Part shown: piece by piece, positions 37,971 through 47,018 of the stretch | Layout of the letters: the number at the start of each line of letters is the position of its first letter | Position numbering within the stretch: position 1 is the stretch's first letter | From: an uncultured Desulfovibrio sp. | GTDB taxonomy: Bacteria; Desulfobacterota; Desulfovibrionia; Desulfovibrionales; Desulfovibrionaceae | Length of the DNA stretch: 64,000 nt | Direction of reading: 5' to 3' | Assembly (NCBI GenBank): GCA_900547595.1 | Contig: URHE01000002.1 | Span: 10,169 to 74,168, forward strand | The notes under the pieces: generated by a model | The model's database searches: none | What the model was told of the DNA's origin: nothing | What the model saw: the letters and a program-made list of their open reading frames with translations, nothing else | Program-made: the position numbers and the translations under genes

Positions 37971-38732
37971 ATGCCCTGCGCCCCCGATGCCGATGGCCCC
38001 GCGGTCGCTTCCCTCCGCGGCACCTCGGAACTTGATCGCCTGCTGACGGAAATCCGTACCAGGTTTGACGCTGATTTTGAACCGCTTCAGGTGGATGACG
38101 GGACGCTGGATGTGCTCACCGTGCGTGACATGCCCCGTCACCTGGACGCCCTGCTGCGCCGCGGCGCCATTACCGATCCCCTGCGTGACCTGCCGCTCTG
38201 GGCCAAGGTCTGGCCCGGTTCCTTTGTTCTTGGCCGCTTTCTCCGCACGCAGGAACCGAAGGGCAAGCGCCTGCTGGAGATCGGCGCCGGGTGCGCCATT
38301 TGCAGCATGGTGGCCGCCCGTTACGGCTTCGCGCACATTGTGGCGAGCGACAATGTGCCCGAGGCGCTTTCCTTTGCCCGGGCAAATGTGCTACGCAACC
38401 ATCTGGAGGACCGCATCGAGGTGCGCCATCTGGATGTCACCACGCCGGGGAGGGATACGCGCTTTCCCGAGGGATTTGACATCATCGCCGCGTCAGAGCT
38501 GCTCTACCTCGACGATCTGCACCGGCCACTGCTGAAGTTTCTCGACCGTCATCTTGCCCCCGGAGGAAAGGCCCTGTTCTGCACCGACCTTGCGCGCGCC
38601 AAGCCGCGTTTCGCCAAACTGGCGGCAAAGTCCTTCGCGGTGCAGGAAGGCAATATCGGCGTCAAAAGCCGCGATGCCGAGGGGGCCGAGCAGCGCCGCA
38701 TCTACAGCATCTGCATCCTGGAGCGGCCATGA
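37971..38732 (+). CDS. Class I methyltransferase (lysine-methyltransferase-like)
   Basis: 253 residues. The LPLWAKVWPGSFVLGRFL block followed by SAM motif LLEIGAGCAICSMVAA (about 100-115) and a later DIIAASELLYLDDLH (about 165) resembles Methyltransf_16/METTL protein lysine methyltransferases rather than sugar enzymes. AAGGA sits about 7 nt before ATG 37971. Its stop overlaps the YcaO start by 4 nt (ATGA), so the two are translationally coupled, suggesting a common protein substrate or pathway. Divergent from prmA. Confidence 0.82.
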   Translation: MPCAPDADGPAVASLRGTSELDRLLTEIRTRFDADFEPLQVDDGTLDVLTVRDMPRHLDALLRRGAITDPLRDLPLWAKVWPGSFVLGRFLRTQEPKGKRLLEIGAGCAICSMVAARYGFAHIVASDNVPEALSFARANVLRNHLEDRIEVRHLDVTTPGRDTRFPEGFDIIAASELLYLDDLHRPLLKFLDRHLAPGGKALFCTDLARAKPRFAKLAAKSFAVQEGNIGVKSRDAEGAEQRRIYSICILERP

Positions 38733-40492
38733 CGCCGGGCATCGTTCTCGCTTCATGCCCCAAGGGCTATACGAAAGACCTGGACAAGGCCGTCAGTCCC
38801 TCCGTCACGGTGGCGCGCGTGCGCGCGCGCCTTGCGACAGCCGGACTTGACGTGGTTTCCGGCACGCGCCGCGTGGATGTGGGCAGGCTCGGCATTCCGG
38901 TCTATCTCGGCATGTGCGGCAGCGATGCGCGGGCGGTCATGCCCGCGCGCAAACAGATGGGAAAGGGGTCCTCCGAAGAGCAGGCCCAAGCCTCGGCATT
39001 CATGGAAGTCATGGAGCGTTTTGCCTTTTTCAGCTTCTGGGAACGGCAGGGAAGCGGCTTTACCGGCACCTGGAACGAGGCGGAAGCGCGCTTTGGCAAA
39101 GACCTGCTGCCCCTGGAAGCCATCCTGCGTTCCGTTGACGATCCCGCCATGCCCCTTGCGGACGCCCGGCGCCTCATGAATCTCGCGCGCTGGCGGTTCC
39201 ACCCGGCGACCCACCTGCGCAGCGGCCGCATTGTCTGGCTCCCGCTGGACTGGTTCCGGCTGCTGGGCGAATTCAATGGCTCCTCCGCCGGCAACAGCGT
39301 GGAGGAATCCCTGCTTCAGGGGCTGAGCGAGCTTGTGGAACGCCACGTCTGCTGCCGCGCGGACAGGGAGCGCCCCACCCTGCCCACCATTGCGCCCGGG
39401 AGTTGCCGGGACGAGGTCCTGCGCGGCCTGCTTGACGCGTTTGACCGCGAGGGCATCCACCTCGTCCTCAAGGATATTTCATCCGGCATGCCGCTCCCCA
39501 CCGTGGCCGCCCTGGCCTGGGACCCGGCCACCTTCCCCGAACGCTCGGAAATCGTCTTTACCGCCGGCACCGCCTCCTCGCCGGCCAAGGCGGCCATCCG
39601 CGCCGTCACCGAAGTCGCCCAGCTGGGCGGAGATTTCTGCACCGGAGCCTGCTATGAAGCCTCGGGCCTGCCCAAGTTCACGGAACTCGCGCAGGCCCGG
39701 TGGCTGCTGGAAGGCCCGGTCATCCCCCTGCACAGCCTGCCCTCGGTGGAGGCGGACGACATCCGCGACGAACTTCTTGCCGCCATCGAGGGTCTGGCCC
39801 CGCTGGAAGTCTATGCGGTGGAAACCACCCACCCGGACCTCGGTATCCCGGCACATTATACCATTGTGCCCGGCCTCCAGTTCCGGGAACGGGACAGGAA
39901 TCAGAGTCTCGGCCTTTTCGTGGGGCGCAGGCTCGCGGAAACCTGTGACGAGAACACTGCCGGGCGGGGACTTGCCGCGCTGGCGGAAGTATGCCCCGGG
40001 GCGCACTTTCTGCCGTTTTTTCAAGGCATGCTGGCCTTGCGCCGCAATGCCCCCGAACAGGCCCTCGAATGCTTTCTCACCGCCCTGCCGCTCCAGCCCG
40101 ATGCGGACGCCGCCGGGCTTGCCGCCTTCTACGCGGGCCATGCGGAAACCCTGCGCGGCCGCTGGGCCGAGGCCGTGCCCCTGCTTGAGCAGGCTGTCCG
40201 GCTCTGCCCGGAAATGAAGGAATACGGCAACCTGCTCGGCGTCTCCTTCTACAAGACCGGGCAGTACGCGAAAGCCGCCGCCGCCTTTGAGGCGGTGCTC
40301 CGGCTGGACAAGGGGTCCGCCATGGATCGCGCCAACCTCGGCGTCTGTCACAAGTTCCTCGGCGATCAGGCCAAGGGCCGCCGGGAACTGCGGACCGCGC
40401 TGGAGCTCGATCCCTCTCTGGACTTCGCGCGCGCGCATCTGGCGGAACTGGAAGAAAGCGCCATCACCGGAGAGCAGGATGCCCTTTCATGA
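38729..40492 (+). CDS. YcaO-domain protein with C-terminal TPR repeats
   Basis: 587 residues. The N-terminal YcaO domain (about 45-400) has the ATP-binding Glu-rich motifs: SSEEQAQASAFMEVMERFAFF, GNSVEESLLQGLSELVERH, and AVTEVAQLG. YcaO enzymes phosphorylate amide backbones for heterocycle, thioamide or amidine formation; E. coli YcaO is linked to RimO methylthiolation of ribosomal protein S12. The C-terminal part (about 425-580) contains TPR-like repeats (AAGLAAFYAGHAETLRGRW, NLLGVSFYKTGQYAKAAAAF, ANLGVCHKFLGD). No precursor peptide or dehydrogenase partner is adjacent; a methyltransferase overlaps upstream, folC overlaps downstream. Confidence 0.88.
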   Translation: MTPGIVLASCPKGYTKDLDKAVSPSVTVARVRARLATAGLDVVSGTRRVDVGRLGIPVYLGMCGSDARAVMPARKQMGKGSSEEQAQASAFMEVMERFAFFSFWERQGSGFTGTWNEAEARFGKDLLPLEAILRSVDDPAMPLADARRLMNLARWRFHPATHLRSGRIVWLPLDWFRLLGEFNGSSAGNSVEESLLQGLSELVERHVCCRADRERPTLPTIAPGSCRDEVLRGLLDAFDREGIHLVLKDISSGMPLPTVAALAWDPATFPERSEIVFTAGTASSPAKAAIRAVTEVAQLGGDFCTGACYEASGLPKFTELAQARWLLEGPVIPLHSLPSVEADDIRDELLAAIEGLAPLEVYAVETTHPDLGIPAHYTIVPGLQFRERDRNQSLGLFVGRRLAETCDENTAGRGLAALAEVCPGAHFLPFFQGMLALRRNAPEQALECFLTALPLQPDADAAGLAAFYAGHAETLRGRWAEAVPLLEQAVRLCPEMKEYGNLLGVSFYKTGQYAKAAAAFEAVLRLDKGSAMDRANLGVCHKFLGDQAKGRRELRTALELDPSLDFARAHLAELEESAITGEQDALS

Positions 40493-41795
40493 TTTTCAGG
40501 GCATCCAGCGCCACCTGGACGCTCTGGGCATGTTCCATATGGACCTCGGCCTTGACCGCATGCGGCGGGCATTGGCGGCCCTTGACCTGGAGCGCCCTCC
40601 CTTCGTGGTCGCCCAGGTGCTCGGCACCAACGGCAAGGGATCGACAGCCGCCTTTCTGGCGGAACTCTGCGCGGCCCACGGTTGCCGCGCTGGCCTCTAT
40701 ACTTCGCCGCATTTTGTCTCCCCCCAAGAGCGCATCCGCGTCAACGGACGTCCCCTCGCCGGGGAGGTGTGGCCGGACCTGGCCAACAGCGTCATGGCGG
40801 CGGCTTCCGGCGACAGCCTCACCTATTTTGAATTTCTCACGCTCCTTGCGCTTCTGGCATTTCGGGAGGCGCGCGTGGATGTGACCATCATGGAGGCGGG
40901 GCTTGGCGGCCGCAGCGATGCCACCACGGCCGTGACGGCCGATCTGCTGTGCTACACGCCCATTGCCATGGATCACGCGGCCGTGCTCGGTCCCACTCTG
41001 GCGGATATTGCCCGTGACAAGGCGGCAGCCATCCGCGGCAGGGCGCCTGTCTGCATGGCTCCCCAGTTCCCCGCGGCGCGGGAGGCCCTTGTTGCGGCGG
41101 CCCGGATGCAGGGGGCGGTTCTCGTACCCGCCGCCCCCCTGCCGGAAGAATGGCTGCCGCGTCTCGGCCTGGCCGGTGAGCACCAGCTGCGCAATGCGGG
41201 TCTTGCCCTGGCGGCATGGCAACGTCTGGCGCCCCTGCTCGGCAGGCGCGCTGATGATGCCCGCGCCCAGGCGCTGGGACTGGCGAACGCCTTTCTGCCC
41301 GGCAGGCTCCAGTTTGTGCCGGCCGCAGCCGGGCATCCCGCTCTTCTGCTCGACGGCGCCCATAATCCGCACGGCATGCAGGCGCTTCTGCGGGCGCTCT
41401 TTCCCCCCGACCGGACGCCATGCCGCCCGTTGCCCGTGCCCCGGGCCATCATCTTTTCCTGCCTTGCGGACAAGGACTGGCACAGCTCGGCAGCCATGCT
41501 CGCGCACCGCTTTCCCCACACACCGGCTTTCATTCCCGGGCTGAAGAATCCGCGTGCCGCTGATCCCCACGACGCCGCCGCGTTCTGGAACGCCCGGTCG
41601 CCGGGCACGGCCCGGGCCCTGACCGGCCCGCATGCGCTGGAACAGGCGCTGGACGCGGTGGCCGGAGCCTGCGGCGCGGACGGCGGCGTGACCCTCATGA
41701 CCGGCTCCCTCTATCTGCTCGCAGAATTTTTTGCGCTCCATCCCCGGCTTTTGGAACCCCCCTTTTCACATTCCGCAACGGAGAACCTGCCATGA
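40479..41795 (+). CDS. folC: Folylpolyglutamate / dihydrofolate synthase
   Basis: 438 residues of the Mur-ligase superfamily; adds glutamate to folates (and usually to dihydropteroate). P-loop GTNGKGSTAAF at about 46-56, then GLYTSPHFVSPQERI, MEAGLGGRSDATTA (about 135-148), and LLDGAHNPHGM (about 290-300). ATG 40479 has GGAGAGCAGG directly upstream and overlaps the YcaO stop by 14 nt. The 3' end overlaps the aminopeptidase start as ATGA. Confidence 0.95.
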   Translation: MPFHDFQGIQRHLDALGMFHMDLGLDRMRRALAALDLERPPFVVAQVLGTNGKGSTAAFLAELCAAHGCRAGLYTSPHFVSPQERIRVNGRPLAGEVWPDLANSVMAAASGDSLTYFEFLTLLALLAFREARVDVTIMEAGLGGRSDATTAVTADLLCYTPIAMDHAAVLGPTLADIARDKAAAIRGRAPVCMAPQFPAAREALVAAARMQGAVLVPAAPLPEEWLPRLGLAGEHQLRNAGLALAAWQRLAPLLGRRADDARAQALGLANAFLPGRLQFVPAAAGHPALLLDGAHNPHGMQALLRALFPPDRTPCRPLPVPRAIIFSCLADKDWHSSAAMLAHRFPHTPAFIPGLKNPRAADPHDAAAFWNARSPGTARALTGPHALEQALDAVAGACGADGGVTLMTGSLYLLAEFFALHPRLLEPPFSHSATENLP

Positions 41796-43186
41796 AACGT
41801 GAACTTGCCTATCATGCACCCGATGCCTGGGAACACTATGCAACCGCCCGCAAGGACATCCAGGCGCTCGCCGGGCGGTACCTCGACTTTCTCAGCTGCT
41901 GCAAGACCGAGCGGGAAACCATCGCCTATGCGCAGGAACGCCTCGCGGAAGCGGGCTTTGGTGAAGACTTCGGCGCAACGCATGTCATGCGGCCATTGCG
42001 GGGCAAGGCGCTCTTCGCGGCGCGGCGCGGAATCCGGCCACTGGACGACGGCCTTGCCCTCATTGCCGCCCATGCGGACAGCCCGCGCCTGGACTTCAAG
42101 CAGCATCCGCTGGTGGAACAGCCGGGCGTTGTCCAGGCCAAGACGCACTACTACGGCGGCATCCGCAAATATCAGTGGCTTGCGCGCCCGCTGGCGCTTC
42201 ATGGCGTCATCATCCGTGAAAACGGAGAACGCGTGGACGTGAGCATCGGCGAAAAACCGGGAGAACCTGTCTTTTGCATCGCCGATCTTCTGCCGCACCT
42301 GGCCCAGAAACAGGCCGGCCAGAAGCTCAGTGAGGCATTTGAAGCCGAAAAGCTGAACGTCATTCTCAGCCATGCGCCGGACACCCCGGGCCGCGGCCAT
42401 TCCCGTCAATCCCGGGGAGACGAGGCAAAGGACGGAGACCTCAAGGCGGCGCTGCTCCGCCTGCTGCACAAAAAATATGCCATCAGCGAGGAAGACCTCA
42501 TCACCGCCGAGCTTCAGGCCGTGCCCGCCGGGGCCGCGCGTTTTGTGGGTTTTGACAGGGCGCTTCTCGGCGGCTATGGCCAGGACGACAGGATATGCGT
42601 CTTTGCCGCGCTGGAGGCCCTGCTGCGCGCCGATGCCGGAGCTTCCCGGTCCCTCGCGGTGATGTTCTGGGATAAGGAGGAAATCGGCTCCGATGGCGCC
42701 ACGGGCGCGGCCTCCCGCTTTTTCCAGTACTGCGTGGAAGACCTGGCGGCAGCCTGGGCCCCTGGCGTCCCGGCCTCGCATGTGCTTCTGAACAGCCGCG
42801 CCCTTTCCGCCGATGTGCAGGCGGCTCTGGACCCGGATTTTCAGGATGTGCATGAAAAGCAGAACGCCGCCCTCATCGGGCATGGGCCCTGCTTTTCCAA
42901 ATTTACGGGTTCCCGGGGAAAATATGGCGCCAGTGAAGCGGACGCGGAGTTCTTCGCTGAGCTGCGCGGCATTTTCAACGCGCGCGGCATTCCCTGGCAG
43001 GCTGCCGAACTCGGCAAGGTGGACCTTGGCGGCGGGGGGACAGTGGCCCTCTTTCTCGCGGCCTATGGCATGCAGGTCATCGATCTGGGCCCCGCCCTGC
43101 TCTCCATGCACAGCCCCTTTGAGCTGGCAAGCGCCGCCGACTTGTACGCCACCGTGGAGGCATATCGCGCCTTTTTTGAATCCTGA
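41792..43186 (+). CDS. M18 family aminopeptidase
   Basis: 464 residues. Di-zinc aspartyl-aminopeptidase-like enzyme. Metal and catalytic motifs: AAHADSPRLDFK (about 91-102, His and Asp), GGYGQDDRICVF (about 262), DKEEIGSDGATGA (about 290-302, Glu-Glu), and LLSMHSPFE near the C terminus (His). Removes N-terminal residues in the cytoplasm. Start overlaps the folC stop. Last gene of the methyltransferase / YcaO / folC / M18 run, followed by a hairpin. Confidence 0.93.
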   Translation: MKRELAYHAPDAWEHYATARKDIQALAGRYLDFLSCCKTERETIAYAQERLAEAGFGEDFGATHVMRPLRGKALFAARRGIRPLDDGLALIAAHADSPRLDFKQHPLVEQPGVVQAKTHYYGGIRKYQWLARPLALHGVIIRENGERVDVSIGEKPGEPVFCIADLLPHLAQKQAGQKLSEAFEAEKLNVILSHAPDTPGRGHSRQSRGDEAKDGDLKAALLRLLHKKYAISEEDLITAELQAVPAGAARFVGFDRALLGGYGQDDRICVFAALEALLRADAGASRSLAVMFWDKEEIGSDGATGAASRFFQYCVEDLAAAWAPGVPASHVLLNSRALSADVQAALDPDFQDVHEKQNAALIGHGPCFSKFTGSRGKYGASEADAEFFAELRGIFNARGIPWQAAELGKVDLGGGGTVALFLAAYGMQVIDLGPALLSMHSPFELASAADLYATVEAYRAFFES

Positions 43187-43216
43187 TCCACCGGACGGTC
43201 GCCGCGAAGGCGGAAA

Positions 43217-43247
43217 AATGCGGATGCGGGAACGCGCATGCCGCATT
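43217..43247. terminator. Hairpin after the M18 aminopeptidase gene
   Basis: AATGCGG + ATGCG (43217-43228) pairs with CGCAT + CCGCATT (43235-43247), one bulged G, 6-nt loop; 30 nt after the stop and between convergent genes. No U-tract. Confidence 0.6.
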
Positions 43248-43297
43248 GCCGTTGCAACGGCCCTGTGAGGCTGCGCGTTCCCCGCCCGCGCCCTGGT

Positions 43298-43858
43298 TCA
43301 GCGTTGTCCGCGCGGGCGCCATCCACCGGCGCGCGCCGCCGGAGTTCCCCGCGACGCGCCCAGACGACGCGCCAGATGGGCCGGTTCATCGGACACTTCT
43401 GTATCCGCCCGCAAATGGGCATGCAGGCTGCCCATGAGCGAACCGAGGTCATCATGCCGTTCCTGATGGCCAAAACCGCTCAAAAACCAGCGGCTGCGGC
43501 CATGGAGCACCCGATGCGCGGTGTGCAGGCTGCGCTCGCGCATACTGAGTTCCATGCGCCATGTCCCCGTGGGTGTATGCAGCAGGAGAGCGCCGGGCGT
43601 TGCCTCGATGCAGTAGCCGGGGGGAGAATCCGCCAGGCGCAGCAGGTCCTCCACCCCGGCCCGCATCAGGGCCATATGCTCGGCTGCCGGAACCTGCTTC
43701 CGTTCCTCCTCAAGCTGACGTTCGCCGGTGCGGATACGCGCAAGGAATTTCCGCCGGTCATCGTCCAGAGTCCGCAGCCCGTGCCGCATGAGCCGAAAGC
43801 AGAAAATCAGGGCCGCAAACATGACGGCCCCGGCGGCCACCCAGCCGAAGAGGCTCAT
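43298..43858 (-). CDS. Single-pass membrane protein of unknown function
   Basis: 186 residues. An N-terminal transmembrane helix (residues about 4-24, FGWVAAGAVMFAALIFCF) is followed by a charged, probably coiled segment (RTLDDDRRKFLARIRTGERQLEEERK) and a soluble domain. The C-terminal 25 residues are Arg/Ala-rich and may be low complexity. No family recognised. ATG 43858 has AGGAG about 9 nt upstream, which supports it as a real gene rather than a chance frame. Convergent with the aminopeptidase gene. Confidence 0.65.
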   Translation of the reverse strand: MSLFGWVAAGAVMFAALIFCFRLMRHGLRTLDDDRRKFLARIRTGERQLEEERKQVPAAEHMALMRAGVEDLLRLADSPPGYCIEATPGALLLHTPTGTWRMELSMRERSLHTAHRVLHGRSRWFLSGFGHQERHDDLGSLMGSLHAHLRADTEVSDEPAHLARRLGASRGTPAARAGGWRPRGQR

Positions 43859-43919
43859 TTTCCATCTCCTGCCCCGCAGCACAGCCTGGCGGACCATTTG
43901 TGAACATGGCCCGCGCAAA

Positions 43920-43985
43920 GCGGTTTTAACGGCTCTGTTCCCTCGGGCATTTTGCTTTGGATACTTTCATTACCAAACCGCTCTA
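43920..43985. repeat. Stop-abutting hairpin repeat, copy C (degenerate, end of aconitase gene)
   Basis: After the TAG stop of the hydratase (43985-43983) the sequence matches copy B at 18 of 21 positions (TTTCATT.C.AAA.CGCTCTA, plus-strand sense). GCGGTTT (43920-43926) pairs with AAACCGC (43975-43981); TTTGG (43956-43960) with CCAAA (43973-43977) is an alternative shorter hairpin. Confidence 0.45.
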
Positions 43986-46316
43986 AACGCCGCGTGTACG
44001 CGCATAGTGATTGATGAGGCAGCCATCCAGAAGTATCTGCCGCTCCCCATCACTCAGGTCCCGCAACGACAGGGCCACCTGCTCGGCCCAGGGCCCCTTT
44101 TCCGCGGTCGTATGCACCAGCGCGGCAAACACTGTGGGCTCTCCGCCCGCGACCGCGGCGCGGATATGGGGAAGAAGAAGGAAATCGCCGGGCTTCAGGG
44201 CCTGCGCCATGTCCTCTTCCACAATAAACGGCAGAATGCCCCAGTTGACGAGGTTGGAACGGTAGCGCTTGGTCGCGTACTCCACGGCAAGGTTGGCCCA
44301 GCCGCCGAGCACCTTCTGACAGGAAGCCGCCTGCTCGCGCGCGGAACCGTCCCCCGGCCTGAGCGCGAAAATGAGTGACCCCATGCCCACCCGGCGCAAC
44401 GGCTGCGGCCCGGAAAGCATGGCGCCCACTGCCGGTTGGCCGGCGCACACATCCACAAGGGCACGCACCCTGGCAAGGGCCTCCGCGTCATCAGGATCGG
44501 CAAGCCGCGCGCGTTCCAGAGCCCGAGCGGCCTTGGCGCGGCCAACATAGGCCGGGTCCTTCCGGGAAAGCGTGAACTCGGAAAGCCGTTGCGGATTGGA
44601 ACGCAGCGAAGACGTTTCACCGGAGGGGATCAGCTCGTCCGTAGTGGTGACAGGGTCGGTGATGACGCTTGCCACCTCAAGCACAAGATGCTCCGGCAGC
44701 GGCGATATTTCCGGCCAATCGGCGATGTTGGGCCCGAATACCAGCTCCGTTTCCGGTTCGGCATGGCCAAAGCCGTTGTACACGCGCCGTTTGTAGATTT
44801 CAGGGTTAAAGTGATACTTGAGGTCAACGCGAAGATCGGGAGAATCCCAGTCCAGCTCAGTGGCCGGCGTGAGGCGTCCGCCATTGGCCGCCGTGGCGGC
44901 GATGGAACGCGCGTCCATGAGCGCCACCGCCGCGAGCTGCCCCTCGCCCGGCTTGGAGCCTTCACGGTTGGGGAAGTTGCGTGTGGAGTGCCTGAGCGAG
45001 AGCGCCCCGTGGGCCGGGGTGTCTCCGGCGCCGAAGCAGGGCCCGCAAAAGGCGGTTTTGACAATGGCACCCAGGGTCATGAGCCGTTCGGTGGCGCCGT
45101 TGTTCACGAGCGCCACCGCCTGGGGCACGCTTGCCGGATAGACGGAAAAACTGAATGCGGGATTGGCCTTTTTCCACGTTCCCAGAATGGCCGAGGCCAT
45201 GCTGATGTTTTCAAAGGTACCCCCTGCGCAGCCGGCGATGATGCCCTGGTCGGCGATCACGCCGCCATCGCGGATCTTGGAGCGCAGGCGCAGACCCTTG
45301 CCCGCTTCGCCGAAGAGCCGCACGGCTTCTTCTTCCACCTCGCCCAGGAGTTCCCCGGCATGCGCCGCCACCTCGGCCACGGTATGGACGTTGCTGGGGT
45401 GAAACGGCAGCGCGATCATGGGCTCCACCGCCGAAAGGTCGATGCGGACGAGAGCGTCGTAACAGGCCGGCCCTTCCAGGCGCAGTTCCCTGTAGTCCGC
45501 CGCCCGGCCATGCAGGCCGAGCCATTCCCGCACCTTGCCGTCCGTGCGCCAGATGGACGACAGACAGGCGGTTTCCGTGGTCATGACATCCACGCCGCAG
45601 CGGAAATCCACAGACAGGGCGTCCACGCCGGGGCCCATGAATTCAAGGACCTTGTTCTTGACGAACCCGTTCCTGAATACGGCGCCGATGAGCGCCAGCG
45701 CCACATCCTGCGGGCCGACGCCGGGCGCGGGCGCTCCCTCCAGCCACACGGCCACCACTTCGGGAACGGCCACGTCCCAGGTCTTGCCGAGCAGTTGCTT
45801 GACGAGTTCCGGGCCGCCCTCGCCCACCCCCATGACGCCGAGCGCGCCGTAGCGGGTATGGCTGTCCGAACCGAGGATCATGCCGCCGCAAGAGGTCATC
45901 ATCTCGCGCATGTACTGGTGAATGACCGCCAGATGGGGCGGCACGAAAATGCCGCCATACTTCCGGGCGGCTGCCAGACCGAAAATATGGTCGTCCTCGT
46001 TGATGGTGCCGCCTACCGCGCAGAGGCTGTTGTGGCAGTTGGTGAGCACATAGGGCAGAGGAAATTCCCTGAGGCCCGAAGCGCGGGCCGTCTGGATGAT
46101 GCCCACATAGGTGATGTCGTGGGAAGCCAGGGCATCGAAGCGCACATGCAGCTGTCCGTCATGCGCTGCATCCGGGGCCTGGTGCGCCGCAAGGATGCGC
46201 GCGGCCAGCGTGTTGCGCGCGGCGCCGGCGAGATCGATGCCTCCGGCCCGCGCTTCGGCGGCGCTCAGGAGCGCTCCTTCACGGATGACGGTTTTTTCGG
46301 CGGAACAACGGATCAT
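43983..46316 (-). CDS. Aconitase-family hydratase (YbhJ-like)
   Basis: 777 residues. Aconitase superfamily: LGSDSHTRYGALG (about 148-160), the GCAGGTFENI cluster cysteine (about 360), FCGPCFGAGDTPAHG (about 425-440) with two more cluster cysteines, RNFPNREG, and a C-terminal swivel domain with ATKRYRSNLVNWGILP. In length and motif wording it resembles YbhJ-type hydratases more than AcnA/AcnB. Its place behind Re-citrate synthase and icd makes conversion of citrate to isocitrate the likely role. It follows the LysE-type gene by 27 nt. TAG stop abuts hairpin copy C. Confidence 0.85.
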   Translation of the reverse strand: MIRCSAEKTVIREGALLSAAEARAGGIDLAGAARNTLAARILAAHQAPDAAHDGQLHVRFDALASHDITYVGIIQTARASGLREFPLPYVLTNCHNSLCAVGGTINEDDHIFGLAAARKYGGIFVPPHLAVIHQYMREMMTSCGGMILGSDSHTRYGALGVMGVGEGGPELVKQLLGKTWDVAVPEVVAVWLEGAPAPGVGPQDVALALIGAVFRNGFVKNKVLEFMGPGVDALSVDFRCGVDVMTTETACLSSIWRTDGKVREWLGLHGRAADYRELRLEGPACYDALVRIDLSAVEPMIALPFHPSNVHTVAEVAAHAGELLGEVEEEAVRLFGEAGKGLRLRSKIRDGGVIADQGIIAGCAGGTFENISMASAILGTWKKANPAFSFSVYPASVPQAVALVNNGATERLMTLGAIVKTAFCGPCFGAGDTPAHGALSLRHSTRNFPNREGSKPGEGQLAAVALMDARSIAATAANGGRLTPATELDWDSPDLRVDLKYHFNPEIYKRRVYNGFGHAEPETELVFGPNIADWPEISPLPEHLVLEVASVITDPVTTTDELIPSGETSSLRSNPQRLSEFTLSRKDPAYVGRAKAARALERARLADPDDAEALARVRALVDVCAGQPAVGAMLSGPQPLRRVGMGSLIFALRPGDGSAREQAASCQKVLGGWANLAVEYATKRYRSNLVNWGILPFIVEEDMAQALKPGDFLLLPHIRAAVAGGEPTVFAALVHTTAEKGPWAEQVALSLRDLSDGERQILLDGCLINHYARTRGV

Positions 46317-46343
46317 GGAAGTCTCCTTTGAAATATGGAACCG

Positions 46344-46988
46344 TCAGAACCGATCCCCCTGCGCGATGGCAAGCCTGATACCGAACGCCAGAAGGACCGT
46401 GCCCGTCAGGCGATGCAGCCAGCGCTGAAAACGGGGATTTTCAAACATCCCGCGCGCGCGTCCCAAAACCCGCGCGAGGAGCAGATACCAGACAAGACAG
46501 AGCGCCGCGATGATGGCGCCCATTTCCAGCAGTTGCAGCGAAGGGTGGACATCCCGCACCATGAATTGCGGCAGCAATGTGAGAAAAATCAGAACAGCCT
46601 TGGGATTGAGCGCATTGGTCAGAAAGCCCTGCCTGAACGCGCGGCGCACCTGCGGCTGCCGCGGTGGGGCGGCGTGCCCCCCGTCAGGCGGCGTGCCCGG
46701 AACATTCCGGCGAAACGCCTGGATCCCCAGCCCGAAAAGATAGGCTGCGCCCACATATCTGAGGAGTGTGAACAGTGGAGCCGAGGCGGCGATAATGGCC
46801 GAGATGCCGATAATGGCGCACGCTGTATGCACACTGATCCCCAGGGCGACGCCACAGGCGGCGGCGCTGCCCGCGGGCGCCCCCTCCAGCAGCGCCACCC
46901 GGCTGACAAGCGCGAAATCCGGCCCCGGCAGGATAACAAGCAGCGCCATGGCCGGAACAAAGAGCAAGAGGTTTTCCAGCGGCAGCAT
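46344..46988 (-). CDS. LysE/RhtB family exporter
   Basis: 214-residue inner-membrane protein with five or six hydrophobic segments and the family N-terminal motif LPGPDFALVSRVALLEG (about residues 20-36). RhtB/LysE proteins export amino acids or similar metabolites by proton exchange. It is embedded between icd (30 nt) and the aconitase gene (27 nt) on the same strand, so it is probably co-transcribed with 2-oxoglutarate/glutamate synthesis genes, hinting at an export substrate related to glutamate or an intermediate (inference). The FLTNALNPKAVLIFL motif is typical. Confidence 0.9.
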   Translation of the reverse strand: MLPLENLLLFVPAMALLVILPGPDFALVSRVALLEGAPAGSAAACGVALGISVHTACAIIGISAIIAASAPLFTLLRYVGAAYLFGLGIQAFRRNVPGTPPDGGHAAPPRQPQVRRAFRQGFLTNALNPKAVLIFLTLLPQFMVRDVHPSLQLLEMGAIIAALCLVWYLLLARVLGRARGMFENPRFQRWLHRLTGTVLLAFGIRLAIAQGDRF

Positions 46989-47018
46989 GCGCCCCCCGGC
47001 ACGAAACGAAGTCGTGTC

